Positions 26,001 through 29,769 of a stretch of DNA of 64,000 bases are shown in pieces; the first letter of the stretch is position 1, and each line of letters begins with the position of its first letter. The notes under the pieces were generated by a model. The model ran no database searches. It was given only the letters and a program-made list of their open reading frames with translations, and was not told where the DNA came from. Made by a program: the position numbers and the translations under genes. The DNA is from Candidatus Woesearchaeota archaeon (GTDB lineage Archaea; Nanobdellota; Nanobdellia; Woesearchaeales; JABGUJ01): the NCBI GenBank assembly GCA_018646625.1, contig JABGUJ010000003.1:1-64000 (forward strand). The letters run 5' to 3'.

Positions 26001-27243
26001 TTCTAACAGTACCCGCACCATCTGTTATAACAATATTATCCAAATATCCTGTATAAGTCCCTGTAGAATCTGCCTCGCAAACAACATCATAATATTGAAT
26101 AGTTTTACCAACATGACTAACCGGAAGTGCAATAGTTCTATGATACCATTTATTGAGGGCATAAGCAGAAATATCCGTACTAGGATGAGAACTTAAACCA
26201 TTCTGATCAACACCAGAAGATCTCAACTCAGTAGCATCAGAATTAGTATAATCAAAAGCAATCTCATCACTCGAACTAGTCCAATAAATATCATACTCAA
26301 CATAATCCCCAGACTGAATAACATAATCCGTAACGCTGCTCAAATCTTCATAATGGTACGCATTAGCATTATTAGTCATAGAAAATGAAGCATTGATGAC
26401 TTCCTGCTCATCAGAGTCATCTAAATTCATCATTAAAACCAATGAATCATTATACATTGTATGATTAGTTCCATTCCAATTATAAATCAAAGAATCTAAA
26501 TCCTCCTCAATAATGGAAACATTAACTTCAACAGTTGTTACAGATTGACTATCACCATCATCAGGAGTTGGAGAAACAAACTCAATCAAAGGATTAGCAG
26601 AAGAGGAAGCAACTTGATAAAGCACAGGTAACTCAAAACAATTTATATCACCAACACAATCATCATCATCACAATCTTCCTCGCCATCAAAATCATTATC
26701 TCTTAAATCATCACAAATTCTTTCAACTTCATCTTCAGATTGACAATCTGCACTTTTCAAATCTTCTCCTTGACAACAAATCCAATCATCTTCATCTTCG
26801 TCGCAAGGCACACACAAACTATCAGAACAATAAGTTCCATCCCAACAATCATCTCTAGCACTACACTGACACTCTTCATTCAAAATACAATCAGCATCTT
26901 CACAGTCTGTAAAGTAATCGTTATCATTATCAGTTCCGTCTTGACAGTTAGTCTCAACATCTAATCCACAATCTCCACCACGTTCACCATTACAACAGAT
27001 ACCATCATCCGCCCATAAACTACACTCTTCACAAACATTATTATCAGAACAATAAAACGACTCACTACAATCATCATTACTAGAACAAACATCAACTAAG
27101 GGTTCTTCTATAGGAACATTAAAACCATAAAAACTAGAATTAGACACATTATCATCAAGAGCAGAAACAACATTCACAGGCTGTACGGACATAGAATAGA
27201 GTATAAATAGTAACAAGATCACTCTACCCAGATTCACTGGCAT
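8050..27243 (-). CDS. Giant modular cell-surface protein, 6397 residues
   Basis: Signal peptide (1-29); Asp/Cys-rich region with DNDFDGEEDCDD-type segments (about 52-200); three LamG-like lectin modules (about 448-644, 748-965, 2394-2601); six copies of a scaffold module with inserts, including two Gly-rich domains and a fibrinogen-like domain; nine Cys-paired repeats of about 85 residues; many Ig/cadherin-like repeats with NxS/T sequons throughout; a Cys-rich CGDGLCxxY...CPNDCGVC motif (about 6218-6249); one transmembrane helix (about 6299-6328) and a Lys-rich cytoplasmic tail. The topology is extracellular with a C-terminal anchor. A role in attachment or the cell envelope is inferred. The ATG follows GGGGTGG by one base; GTG 27237 is an alternative start. 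TATA-like elements lie at 27297-27309 and 27321-27333. Confidence 0.9.
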   Translation of the reverse strand: MPVNLGRVILLLFILYSMSVQPVNVVSALDDNVSNSSFYGFNVPIEEPLVDVCSSNDDCSESFYCSDNNVCEECSLWADDGICCNGERGGDCGLDVETNCQDGTDNDNDYFTDCEDADCILNEECQCSARDDCWDGTYCSDSLCVPCDEDEDDWICCQGEDLKSADCQSEDEVERICDDLRDNDFDGEEDCDDDDCVGDINCFELPVLYQVASSSANPLIEFVSPTPDDGDSQSVTTVEVNVSIIEEDLDSLIYNWNGTNHTMYNDSLVLMMNLDDSDEQEVINASFSMTNNANAYHYEDLSSVTDYVIQSGDYVEYDIYWTSSSDEIAFDYTNSDATELRSSGVDQNGLSSHPSTDISAYALNKWYHRTIALPVSHVGKTIQYYDVVCEADSTGTYTGYLDNIVITDGAGTVRKEIYTSGDFTNAVHLQTSGSLNSIGNVSAAPLMVVDNSISDLRGTVIGASFNSSGKYSGGYDFDGVDDVIFNSDAGLDFGAGDDYTISVWISTRQNDTGRYILGLGNDGSSSGTYTLETSVSVGGNISFAMRQGSVGDWFATASSVSISEDDWHYVVWVNDGSQVKTYIDGLLSKTDSLGSFVSHSLVDNYLRVGTTIWQNAYFNGSIDEVRIWDVALSSEDVYQQYVSNLNKFNSSQWYLYVNQSKNATDDLNYGGYTYQVFVEDGSSNSNETDVRSVSLLDSSVEFVSPTLSNGSSTINTSVEVNVSIVEGGLSSVVYNWNGTNYTMYDDSLILMYNFDNVSSLGENNTNILDLSGNENNGTFSVLPDSDSGPDLSGKHDGGFEFDASGDYVDCGNDVSLRLTDPMTIELWFNWDGSSSNSYILSKGSAGSGGDGYHIWLDSTLGEYLLTTQIGNRMNKYDEPTPNVWHNVVVVDNGTNKITYYDGDFLGSAATDSDDDINDNLIIGASSTSQSNGFDGHIDEVRIWNRSLTANEVYQQYVSNLNKFSSTQWYLYVNQSKNATDELATGDYTYQVFVEGVSNLSTEERSLSVIEPVNSSVSVSFVTPSSNANATRARMYRMAFNVTCTGQEDCGDVNVTLDSDNFYFFDNFDTGAFVGDDWTTYSSDGNGYIDVNDTTAYSGGYSVLANVADGSTSVNELITGYDFTGHDYVYLDFYWRESDDGDELNLGGDHSGQSHTSDAVYYTCDGTLWYHLMNAPESFTSWTQQTINVTVDPDFCGTLDENFKIKFTQYDNTAWPNDGMAWDDIRIDYTPRSDGVLSTTNSSPFWTNSSTNPVTLSSMSAGESREIEFWVNVTGSSDDVYKFFAHANITYDESQSNTSEILNITIVEGDYVAPTWSLNKTNLSDSTSYGDTVYFNITVNESSSSQYIFSFYNGTGWVNDSAVNYTDGEELSVLKNITGSMINWTWYFNDTEGNSNQSDVWGLLLDAVIGVEVISPSGNVNVTQNLGFDVVVNVSCSVGFDCGDLNVTLDPESTTVYNFTTCTSTGRSGPSQGNCDSEYSNTTLESLVTVSSGIQNWTVPFTGSYTIVAVGAAGGGNSYPGRGALVNGTFYLNAGQVVQILVGQRGDSATYGSGGGGGTYVVYSNNTPLVVAGAGGGAYSSSNDRSGYSDASNETAGRAGEGTSSGGTSGSGGSAGASGNGGSGGGGLTTDGDDGRSPSTGGLAFVNGGTGGTECTTNSGDGGFGGGAGGEHCYYGSAGGGGGYSGGGGGGTSSAGAGGGGSYNGGAGQYNVGGYNTGQGYVTIILTAPIKTGVVSTNTSATPFYTNKSSNPYNISLSDGESELVTFWVNATGYIETTHEFFVYVNRTEKMSNSETSSRWNVTIKPVGAPLWYDNKTNLTSSFDLGQDAYFNISANDTSPSEYIFSFYNGTDWINDTSQGFSSGEELSVVKNITSSPISWTWYFNDTEGNSNQSEVWTVVLDSRIGLSLIYPTNHTNVTQNEFFNVTVNVSCDSLVPCREINVSLDPLGTPVSCKEILDIGQSQGDGIYTIYPFDENSSSIEVYCDMTTDSGGWTMVFASQGSSSTHKSTWAGWFTEGYTTASVNQTSQGKSAAYDSVPVDDLMLESTYSTDGMILAHLNVTYDALINLTGPNPGPNTGGAWNTGLRGSYDSYNRSGSYFTNDWIKIWHGDGDPEANDRAVFSTYNPAGDWNNDIGCIGGENYLAGPADSEWYYIYVRENVTYEAGKGGLISTNISETPFYTNKSSNPYNISLLSGESQIVTFYVNATGDGTDEYEFFVFANKTSRLSNSNITSTWNVTIDDDTTPSLDYESPTLSNGTYPNDWIAVNVSSSDSHLANIVVGIYNTTGGLVTSSSDSSSPFFVNFTNLTDATYYVNATAIDTADNTNSTETRQITLDTTPPAMSFVSPTPANNTRQPERSFLVNASINEFVLDYIYYDWNGTNHTFWNDSLVLMYNFDNVSALGENDSYVVDVSDYGNDGVVNGSVFNLSGGKYGGAFDFDGVDDSVEIESSSSLNISGNITLSVWVNINNLSNDFSFLSKEDAFAFHTSTVSLDELRFTIPGLWDSDSTDADLEIGRWHHLTVTYDRTNVRFYSNGVLVGVSSKTDAIPSNSNPIVIGEDQWVGAGSSYFNGTIDEVRIWNRSLTADEVYIQYVSNLNKYGANDWYFYVNQSLNATDDLVEGNYTYNLYASDIYGNLNNTIERLIIVDWTEPEFTNFSNQTVEHAYGISYDINASDENDVSCFAVNNTNFSITCSGVLTNATELSNGVYWLNITINDTANNNFSNVMWVNVTDTIPPYFVNITNSSYIANVTHEYGELFTFDVNATDSNNVSCFTVDDTTNFTINCSGYLQNNTWLAVGFYLLNITSNDTVNNVNWSLMWVNITDTTAPALNITYPLNNTFSNDGGLDINYSVYDLNLDSCWYRNNTGEENITLVGCENITSILWPESYRNITVWANDTYGNVNTSMIYLTLDRTSPVFINFTNQTIYEDDFYGYQINSSDYVSVSCFSLNDTSVFDVNCSGFISNVTEMNQSIVGLYWLNVTINDSSGNENYTLIWINVTDKGRLNLEVLYPTTHMNASQFEMFNVTINVSCIDNECGNVNVTLDPESGTIYNFTSCGVTGRTGPLQASCDSVYADTLLDGDVQVYSGIQNWTVPQSGTYIIEAAGAKGGCTDGGDGAVISGEFDFVGGEVLQILVGQKGVCTSYGGGGGGTFVAAGTHYSDATPLVVAGGGGGDSSGSSSTQYGKDGVTGINGTDGWNSAGNAGTNGNGAGKGTGSFSGSGGAGYYGSGVAGSRSTGGVAFILGGAGGTASTNGPGGFGGGGGNGWHGGGGAGGYSGGGGGYSDNYAGGGGGSYNNGTNQNNSEGANSDDGYVTISRASGKGTVSMNTSATPFYTTVQNPYMVNLSQGDSQVITWYVNTTGGIETEHEFFVYADRLDDLTIRNTSEIWNVTIIDTTSPVFNYTDNLTLEYNYTWSYDVNASDYNDLSCFTVDDGNFTINCSGVLTNNTFLELGMYILNITVNDTSNNLVSEFVTVNVTNTTLPVFTDLENLTKQYGPPWSNDFDAYDISGIDCFSVNDTAQFTINCTGYLTNASSLNESIYWINLTVNDTIGNENYAQIYVNITNQDVTVPNVTIDAPSRDALFNYSTTLVQLNVTTDENTTCYYSLDNGTTNYTMSVVVSNTSFTSNLSVEAGNDYTANVYCFDWQDNWNNSEYVDFTVDAPEISLEIITPSSSEINVSAGQMFEVVVNVSCVEMDCGAINVSLDPVTFDAVTNGDFETNDFTGWSRSGDANWSLQGTVVSSGNYSAETGAIGHSEYSLLTQDVTIYEDTNLSFMWKVSSESSYDYLGFCVDLSYGVAGCRRFGDTGYGTVSGISGTVDWTQVTYELSAGTHTLLWYYAKDSGSVGGSDQGWVDNVTLVSNAPVKSGLISMDSSAVPFFTNTTNPYNISLSENESTLVSYWVNATGYLSSEHEFFVYANTTDFPIPISDVSSTWNVTILDLTNPSLEFGNDTTDAGMNNLVTTITVNVSASDLYLDTLLVNVYNSTGLMNSTSDSYIQLTDLPYGTYYVNVTATDTSGNVNITSRTIVLARPYVGISVVYPPGSTSVSQYYWFNVTLNVSCTGADCGDVNVTLDPLSGIDCGPISNCDFSLTGDCSGADGTCTDIPGWTYYEVADGTYERAEVSTATNPFGDKGNWLDFKSTYGGSRNTLWKSYIYSDAFLANADYVTYNFKAYEYDEWGYGLMLYEDGNESENYQLLEYRCPYTGSWGASDEVWGGCEDNNIYQLGTLTDKTVALNDSLKNKNLRIKVWTGDGGTGDHGEAILDDVCLSYSNGVCVSSDKGTISTVAGTVPFYTNMSTNPYTINLNESESQIVTFFVNATGRLNTSYDFFAYAEVGQDTSIRNDTEHWNVTILDLTAPVLHFVSPSHSAGYSNGSVILANVTATDYYYVNMTVFLYNDSGVLYSNFTTDDQIYLEFTNLSDGVYYLNASSAVDESGNVGFSETRTIYLDNDEPGITLYAPDDEYITGSSSIDFVFNLTEDSTANCSVYRDVEASVTYELAALNESVQPDVNTTVTATNFSGREYSWYVSCIDEAGNTNVSETRTLTVDTVGPVISIESPAYNETVGYQIYVTTDIVDALSNVSSGWYFVYNGTDTSQQLANGTLNDSSDWDSLWDSSGYPGVAWDILLVVYANDTLGNVATNNVSFNLDNARPVMQYVEPTSALKFYNSNFTMNVIVQDNSFNYTYYNITSESSGATIQYNSSAYGSPVEEHIWNDSFDVDGNDDGYYNLTVYGRDIVPNAVSTSVQFVLDQTSPVVVVYSPESGQFIDNSSVVFNWTVSDNISTSLLCNVTVGQVVQQVICDNGSGCDYTFTNFGEDFYNFSVVCRDNASNAITESGNFTIDRTSPVISFVSPSTSADNLSQDYISMNVTASDLYLDAIVLDFYNSSLDLINTTNTTSGVLSLNVSGLSEGLYYVNATANDSYGHVSATGTRAMFLDVTNPLVSVWRNASSLEFGEDYVMINWSVAENNVNNVVMNVTLASGYVIYNSSSSSGTVNLTDVELIALGTYTISLYAEDDAGNSNITTTTFAVDDTRYPDVNFMSPDTGNYSRDWVYARVNSSDSGVTTLIVRLYNSTGGLVNTSEGGENPYSANFTSLVDGVYYYNATACDDTRCNSSNTLSLEIDDTAPLVAFESDTTSSGDYAVDYVYANVSASDMRFDSIAVYLYNSSGDLINSTLAQSSSLTYNFSSLLDGDYFMNASANDTLSNKNYTETRNYTIDSTTPSIDYASGAEADGVYRIQSWIYVNVSASDANEANITFSLYNSSEDVLSSQTKKAGIRTINFSSLSDGLYYYNVSVLDTVGNLNYTSTRSIILDSVNPSLSIVSPSGGANVVDSGLDVEFNVSDTNLDSCWYSNDTMQSNYTLTNCSNITSVVWGEGNHNVTVWVNDSAGAVNSSTVSFTLDSIVPAFTDIGNVTIEYETALGYDINATDANGIGCFSVDDTSNFAINCSGYLINNTLVSSGQHWINVTVNDTFGNTASNLMWVNVSGTVVTVNVLYPLTTSYTSNVAVLNYSVSGDEIRDKCWYSLDNGSTNSSLISAGVNFTSLTSSEGSNTWTVYCNDTYDNQGTDFVTFFKDSVAPAFTAMGNQTIEVGSSLSYDINASDVNGVSCFVVNDSDFSINCSGYLSNATGLSLGTYWLDVTINDSYGNENTNTMSVTVEDSVAPVITVIENQTVEYGVGLGYDLNATDAQGVSCFAVNDSDFSINCSGYLSNATLLGVGLYWLNVTVNDTSDNEAYGLMWVNVTDTTAPVFTAIDNQTVEVGSIFNYDVNATDANAVSCFAVDDGNFSINCSGYLSNATGLVTGVYTLNISVNDTSSNDAYGAVWVNVTDTVSPSISVVYPLNNTMYLVNVTQFNYSVSDLGTLDSCWYDNGSVNSSAVSAGQNFTNVSNLQGWNNLTIYCNDSLNNFGNDSVRFLMDTVAPNVTLNSPADSYYNGSAPRVNLTFNCSVEDNYQLSNVSLYITNALNTSFGLNNETTVGGAVNESTWNLTLTHGNYTWACFVEDFAGNSNWSENRSIMINFTDVDNDDIKDDVDNLIGTEINVNTTGVDDLNITVDGNATNGTYGGLREVVFYDESDAVINFTHNFTNSTLDLRDVTLIVTDTYVIINMSGQLQANKTLYITDNSFISLCVKDEEVAAISAMSSGCAGSNETDFTDCLGANLTTGNLTCTDLGSTIMIEGLENSAVRGTQAAPSSPAASSDTSSGSSGKSQRRLVCGDGLCSDYVNESCSNCPNDCGVCKLDKSASDDLVAGVEGEISQSGSSDLEPGDVDVYDDSLDIKNDDGLIAISVIGGVCKSSIGWFVLLLLLTLIALLTLLGYLLRNHHRVAKLIGVVRTFVGKYHVLDNSSHAGRYVVERKSIRAKSNKKKIVKKPKRKSARKKTKKKTSKKK
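9725..11020 (-). repeat. Four copies of the Cys-paired 85-residue repeat (giant protein, C-terminal cluster)
   Basis: Within the giant protein, units begin near 11020, 10490, 10235 and 9980. Each has the pattern NQTVE, then YDINATDANxVSCF, NDSDFSINCSGYLSNAT, YWLNVTVNDT and MWVNVTDTTAP. The two Cys (SCF and NCSG) are invariant and probably form a disulfide. The units resemble HYR/cadherin-like beta-sandwiches. The last three are tandem and the most alike, suggesting recent duplication. A Trp/Cys-containing Ig-like unit separates the first from the second. Confidence 0.8.
14160..15130 (-). repeat. Scaffold module 6 with an inserted jelly-roll-like domain (giant protein)
   Basis: The N half (VYPPGSTSV ... 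NVSCTGADCGDVNVTLDP) and C half (GTISTVAGTVPFYTN ... FVNATGRLN ... WNVTILDLTAP) flank an insert of about 200 residues containing CTDIPGWTYYEVADGTYER and ILDDVCL, which looks like a carbohydrate-binding beta-sandwich. Approximate residues 4038-4361. Confidence 0.65.
15420..16245 (-). repeat. Scaffold module 5 with an inserted CBM-like domain (giant protein)
   Basis: NVSCVEMDCGAINVSLDP precedes an insert that starts NGDFETNDFTGWSRSG and ends WVDNVTLVS, typical of carbohydrate-binding-like jelly rolls. The C half resumes at GLISMDSSAVPFFTN and ends WNVTILDLTNP. Approximate residues 3667-3941. Confidence 0.65.
16545..17045 (-). repeat. Two copies of the Cys-paired 85-residue repeat (giant protein, middle cluster)
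   Basis: Two tandem units (LSCFTVDDGNFTINCSG and IDCFSVNDTAQFTINCTG) lie between scaffold modules 4 and 5. They share the Cys pair and the WxN(I/L)TVNDT end of the other copies. Confidence 0.75.
17065..18230 (-). repeat. Scaffold module 4 with the second glycine-rich domain (giant protein)
   Basis: NVSCIDNECGNVNVTLDP precedes a Gly-rich insert (DNA 17280-17960) with ILVGQKG, VVAGGGGG and repeated GGGG. The C half resumes at GTVSMNTSATPFYT. The insert is paralogous to that in module 2 (shared TSCGVTGRTGPLQ-like start and QILVGQ). Confidence 0.7.
18240..19290 (-). repeat. Three copies of the Cys-paired 85-residue repeat (giant protein, N-side cluster)
   Basis: Units begin near 19285, 19040 and 18500. 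A different Ig-like unit (LNITYPLNNTFSNDGG) separates the second and third. The Cys pair and NDT/MWVN(V/I)TDT signature are shared with the six other copies. Confidence 0.75.
20530..21530 (-). repeat. Scaffold module 3 with an inserted fibrinogen-like domain (giant protein)
   Basis: NVSCDSLVPCREINVSLDP precedes a fibrinogen C-terminal-like domain (DNA about 20750-21400): SCKEIL, YTIYPFDENSSSIEVYCDM, DSGGWTMVFASQG and WNNDIGCIGG. The C half resumes at GLISTNISETPFYTN. Fibrinogen-like domains are mainly known from animals and some bacteria, where they bind glycans or proteins. Confidence 0.75.
21835..23015 (-). repeat. Scaffold module 2 with the first glycine-rich domain (giant protein)
   Basis: NVSCSVGFDCGDLNVTLDP precedes a Gly-rich insert of about 220 residues (DNA 22080-22740) with IVAVGAAGGG, QILVGQRGD and GGGGGYSGGGGGG. 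The C half resumes at GVVSTNTSATPFYTN. The insert resembles the glycine-rich domain family found in some bacterial surface proteins. Confidence 0.7.
23320..24210 (-). repeat. Scaffold module 1 with an inserted jelly-roll-like domain (giant protein)
   Basis: NVTCTGQEDCGDVNVTLDS precedes an insert (FDNFDTGAFVGDDWTTYSS to MAWDDIRIDY) resembling a MAM/CBM-like beta-sandwich. The C half resumes at GVLSTTNSSPFWTN and ends LNITIVEGD. Approximate residues 1012-1305. It is the most divergent of the six copies. Confidence 0.6.
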
Positions 27244-27435
27244 CCACCCCTTTTTTCAGCTAGAAAAAAGACTAACCTAGCTATCACTTGATCGCCTCTT
27301 TTTATACCCCTAACAATTAAGTTATTTATAAAGTCAAGAATTTTTAGTTTATAAAAGTTTCTATCAATTCTTAAGAAAGAGAGTCTTAAACAAAACAATC
27401 AAAAATCAAATAATAATAATAATATTTCTGTTGGT

Positions 27436-27485
27436 TTCAAGAATTTTAGCAAAAAATGCTACATTTGCCAAAATCCTCTCTTGAA
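27436..27485 (-). terminator. Long hairpin downstream of the dehydrogenase gene
   Basis: TTCAAGA (27436-27442) pairs with TCTTGAA (27479-27485), and 27443-27453 pairs with 27464-27474 with one mismatch, around a 10-nt loop. It lies 39 nt beyond the stop of the upstream minus-strand gene and upstream of the giant gene, so it may be a terminator or a small structured RNA. The rest of 27244-27523 holds TATA-like elements for the giant gene and an ATT-repeat tract at 27411-27423. Confidence 0.5.
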
Positions 27486-27523
27486 TCCTTCGCCAGCTAC
27501 TAGAATTTAGCAAATAGGTACCA

Positions 27524-28426
27524 TTATTTCTTTTTTAGAATATTCTGCGGAGAACCACCAATAAATGTTTTAATATTTTGAATAGCAATCTCGCCGCCGT
27601 TTGCCACAGCTTGTTTAGTTGAAAATGCAATATGTGGCGTAACCAATATTTTTTCACAACTTAGACATTTTTGATAAAAATCATTCGTAGTATCTCCAAA
27701 TTTCTCAGGATCACAATCAATTGCAGCATTAGCAACGATTCCCGCGTCAATGGATCTTATTAATCCTTCAATCTCGTATGTGTAAGGTCTTGAAAAAGTA
27801 AGATAAAATGATCCTTTTTTCATACCCATAAAAAATGTTTCATCAAGAAGATTCTTACTGCTGGTATTACAGTTGAGAGAATTAACGACCAGATCGGCGT
27901 CTTCTGCTTTTGTGGCTAGATCATCTCCTCTATTAAAAAAGTTAATTTTCATACCAAAGGCTTCACAAAGGTTACCCACTTGACTACCAATACTACCACG
28001 ACCAACGATTAAAATATTTTTTCCAACCAAACTTTCTTGAAGCTCAACTGGAAAATTCTCTGTTGCTCTCACCATAGGAGAAAACTTTCTAAACAACGAC
28101 AAAATCATAAACATTGTCCATTCAACAATAGAGTCCTTATTTCCGCCTTGAGAATTAGCAACTTGCACACCATTTTTTTCAAGTTCTTCAGTATTGAAAA
28201 CACCTAACTCAACATAAGGATAAACAACAAAAACATTTTTTAATTTTGGAAGAACATCAAGCAAGAAATCACCATTACTAAATATAACATCAGCGCCTTC
28301 AGTTTTGGATAAGAAATCTTCAACTGATTCAGGACTTTCTTGAATAATTAACTCTCCGATTGATTCAAGTCTTTGTTTGTGCTCATCTTTAAGATTCATC
28401 CCAAGAGTAACAATTTTTTTACCCAT
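27524..28426 (-). CDS. D-isomer-specific 2-hydroxyacid dehydrogenase family protein
   Basis: About 300 residues. The NAD-binding Rossmann motif is VGRGSIGSQVG, followed by FNRGDDLATKAEDADLVVNSL. The catalytic region shows SFYLTFSRPYTYE (Arg), IDCDPEKF (Glu) and TPHIAFST (His), matching the Arg-Glu-His set of the family. Members include phosphoglycerate and lactate dehydrogenases; FSRPYTYE replaces the common NxxRGxxVD, so the substrate is uncertain. The ORF can extend three codons to a TTG; the ATG at 28426 is favoured because a TATA-like TTTATAAA lies about 26 nt upstream. No biosynthetic partners are nearby. Confidence 0.8.
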   Translation of the reverse strand: MGKKIVTLGMNLKDEHKQRLESIGELIIQESPESVEDFLSKTEGADVIFSNGDFLLDVLPKLKNVFVVYPYVELGVFNTEELEKNGVQVANSQGGNKDSIVEWTMFMILSLFRKFSPMVRATENFPVELQESLVGKNILIVGRGSIGSQVGNLCEAFGMKINFFNRGDDLATKAEDADLVVNSLNCNTSSKNLLDETFFMGMKKGSFYLTFSRPYTYEIEGLIRSIDAGIVANAAIDCDPEKFGDTTNDFYQKCLSCEKILVTPHIAFSTKQAVANGGEIAIQNIKTFIGGSPQNILKKK

Positions 28427-28558
28427 ACTACTCAAGTGGCGATCGGACCTTTATAAATAAATCGTTTTCTGTGACAGAGCAAGATCCAGAATTGTATAAA
28501 AGCATTTTAGCACACAACTTAGCTGTTGTAATAAAAAGAATGTAACCCCACGATTGGA

Positions 28559-28629
28559 TGCGGCGACCGGGAATTGAACCCGGGCCAGAGCGTTGGCAAC
28601 GCCCCATTGTACCATTCAACCACCGCCGC
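28559..28629 (-). tRNA. tRNA-Gly(GCC)
   Basis: A 71-nt cloverleaf. The acceptor stem is GCGGCGG with TCGCCGC, the anticodon loop TTGCCAA, and the T-arm CCGGGTTCAATTCCCGG, with discriminator A. CCA is not encoded and there is no intron. It lies 13 nt downstream of tRNA-Val and the two are probably co-transcribed. Confidence 0.95.
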
Positions 28630-28642
28630 ATTAAAAATGAAA

Positions 28643-28715
28643 TGGGCCCGCCCGGACTCGAACCGGGGATCAATGCCTTGTAAGGGCACTGTCATAGCCA
28701 CTAGACCACGGGCCC
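28643..28715 (-). tRNA. tRNA-Val(UAC)
   Basis: A 73-nt cloverleaf. The acceptor stem is GGGCCCG with CGGGCCC, the anticodon loop CTTACAA (anticodon TAC), and the T-arm CCCGGTTCGAGTCCGGG, with discriminator A. CCA is not encoded and there is no intron. Confidence 0.95.
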
Positions 28716-28793
28716 ATTGATAGCAATGCAAACTAAGTGTCTATTTTTAAAGTTTATGGTAAATTAGAAAGAAAAGAAAAAAGAAAAAGGCAA

Positions 28794-29564
28794 TTAAGCC
28801 TTACAATTTCTCATTGTGTAAGCGATTCTTTGATTTACACAAGCCTTTGTCTCGTCATCTTGAAGAGTTCTTGGTAAAGCAATAATTTTCTTAATTGATC
28901 CGAACTTATCTTCCCAATCAGAAACTTCCACCTTGTACTCTTTCTCGTCACCAGACGCAAGAGGCTCTTTGCTTACATCAAATCCAGTTTCACCGTTGTC
29001 AGCATTGATGTAGAATAGTAATCCACCATCAACATCTCCTCTACCGGAGCTTTTGATAGTTAAGATAACATCTCCGTCACCAGTAACTTCACAACCTTTG
29101 TAACCTAGACTGATAGTTTCGTCACACTTGTGACCGCAGTCTCCTGGACAAATGAAATTGTTTTCGGTTCTTTTACCGTCGATATTACACTCAAACTGAG
29201 TACATACCAACTTTTCAGAATCTTCATAAAGTCCTTCGATGTTTTGACAAACGCCGTCACCACAGTAACCTGCACTAGTCTCTTCGAGATTAGTAACAAC
29301 GTCAGTGTCAGCAACTACTGGTTCAACATCTTTAACTTCTTCTTTAACTTCTTCTTGAGCTGGAACTGAATCAACCACTGGCTCATCAACCACTGGCATA
29401 GCTTCCGGCCCTGCGTCTTGACATCCTTTGATCGCTACGATTGCAATAATAATTACAATTACAGCAATAATGCCAATAGCATAAGACAAATCAGAACTTT
29501 TCTCTTTTTTTTTGTGATGTGTTTTTTTTTTCGGGTGTGATCCCGCTTTATGTTTCTTAGCCAT
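28794..29564 (-). CDS. Membrane-anchored extracellular Cys-rich protein
   Basis: 256 residues. A Lys/His-rich cytoplasmic N-terminus is followed by one transmembrane helix (AIGIIAVIVIIIAIVAI, about 29-45), an acidic Pro/Val linker, a Cys-rich part (YCGDGVCQNIE ... CPGDCGHKC) and a C-terminal beta-rich domain (VILTIKSSGRGDVDGGLLFY) with a Cys pair near the end. The CGDGxC...CPxDCG motif also occurs near the C-terminus of the giant surface protein, so both may share an extracellular fold. The start is the ATG after a strong SD (GGAGGGTCA); a TATA-like ATTTAAATATAG lies near 29622-29634. The function is unknown. Confidence 0.75.
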   Translation of the reverse strand: MAKKHKAGSHPKKKTHHKKKEKSSDLSYAIGIIAVIVIIIAIVAIKGCQDAGPEAMPVVDEPVVDSVPAQEEVKEEVKDVEPVVADTDVVTNLEETSAGYCGDGVCQNIEGLYEDSEKLVCTQFECNIDGKRTENNFICPGDCGHKCDETISLGYKGCEVTGDGDVILTIKSSGRGDVDGGLLFYINADNGETGFDVSKEPLASGDEKEYKVEVSDWEDKFGSIKKIIALPRTLQDDETKACVNQRIAYTMRNCKA

Positions 29565-29736
29565 GTTTGTGACCCTCCTAAAAAACTTATTTTAATTATG
29601 ATCTATGCTTCTATACCGAAGTTCTATATTTAAATGTTTGGATTGCAGAATACAAAAACCTAGGACTCAGCGCCTGAAAAGCCAAAATTCTTAAAAAACA
29701 ACCCCAAATAAATAATCTCAAAAAAACATCAGATAC

Positions 29737-29745
29737 ATTTAAATA
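29737..29745 (+). promoter_or_regulatory. TATA box for scpA
   Basis: ATTTAAATA is centred 29 nt before the ATG at 29770, giving an almost leaderless transcript. Confidence 0.55.
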
Positions 29746-29769
29746 CCGCACATACAAGCTCTAAACACT

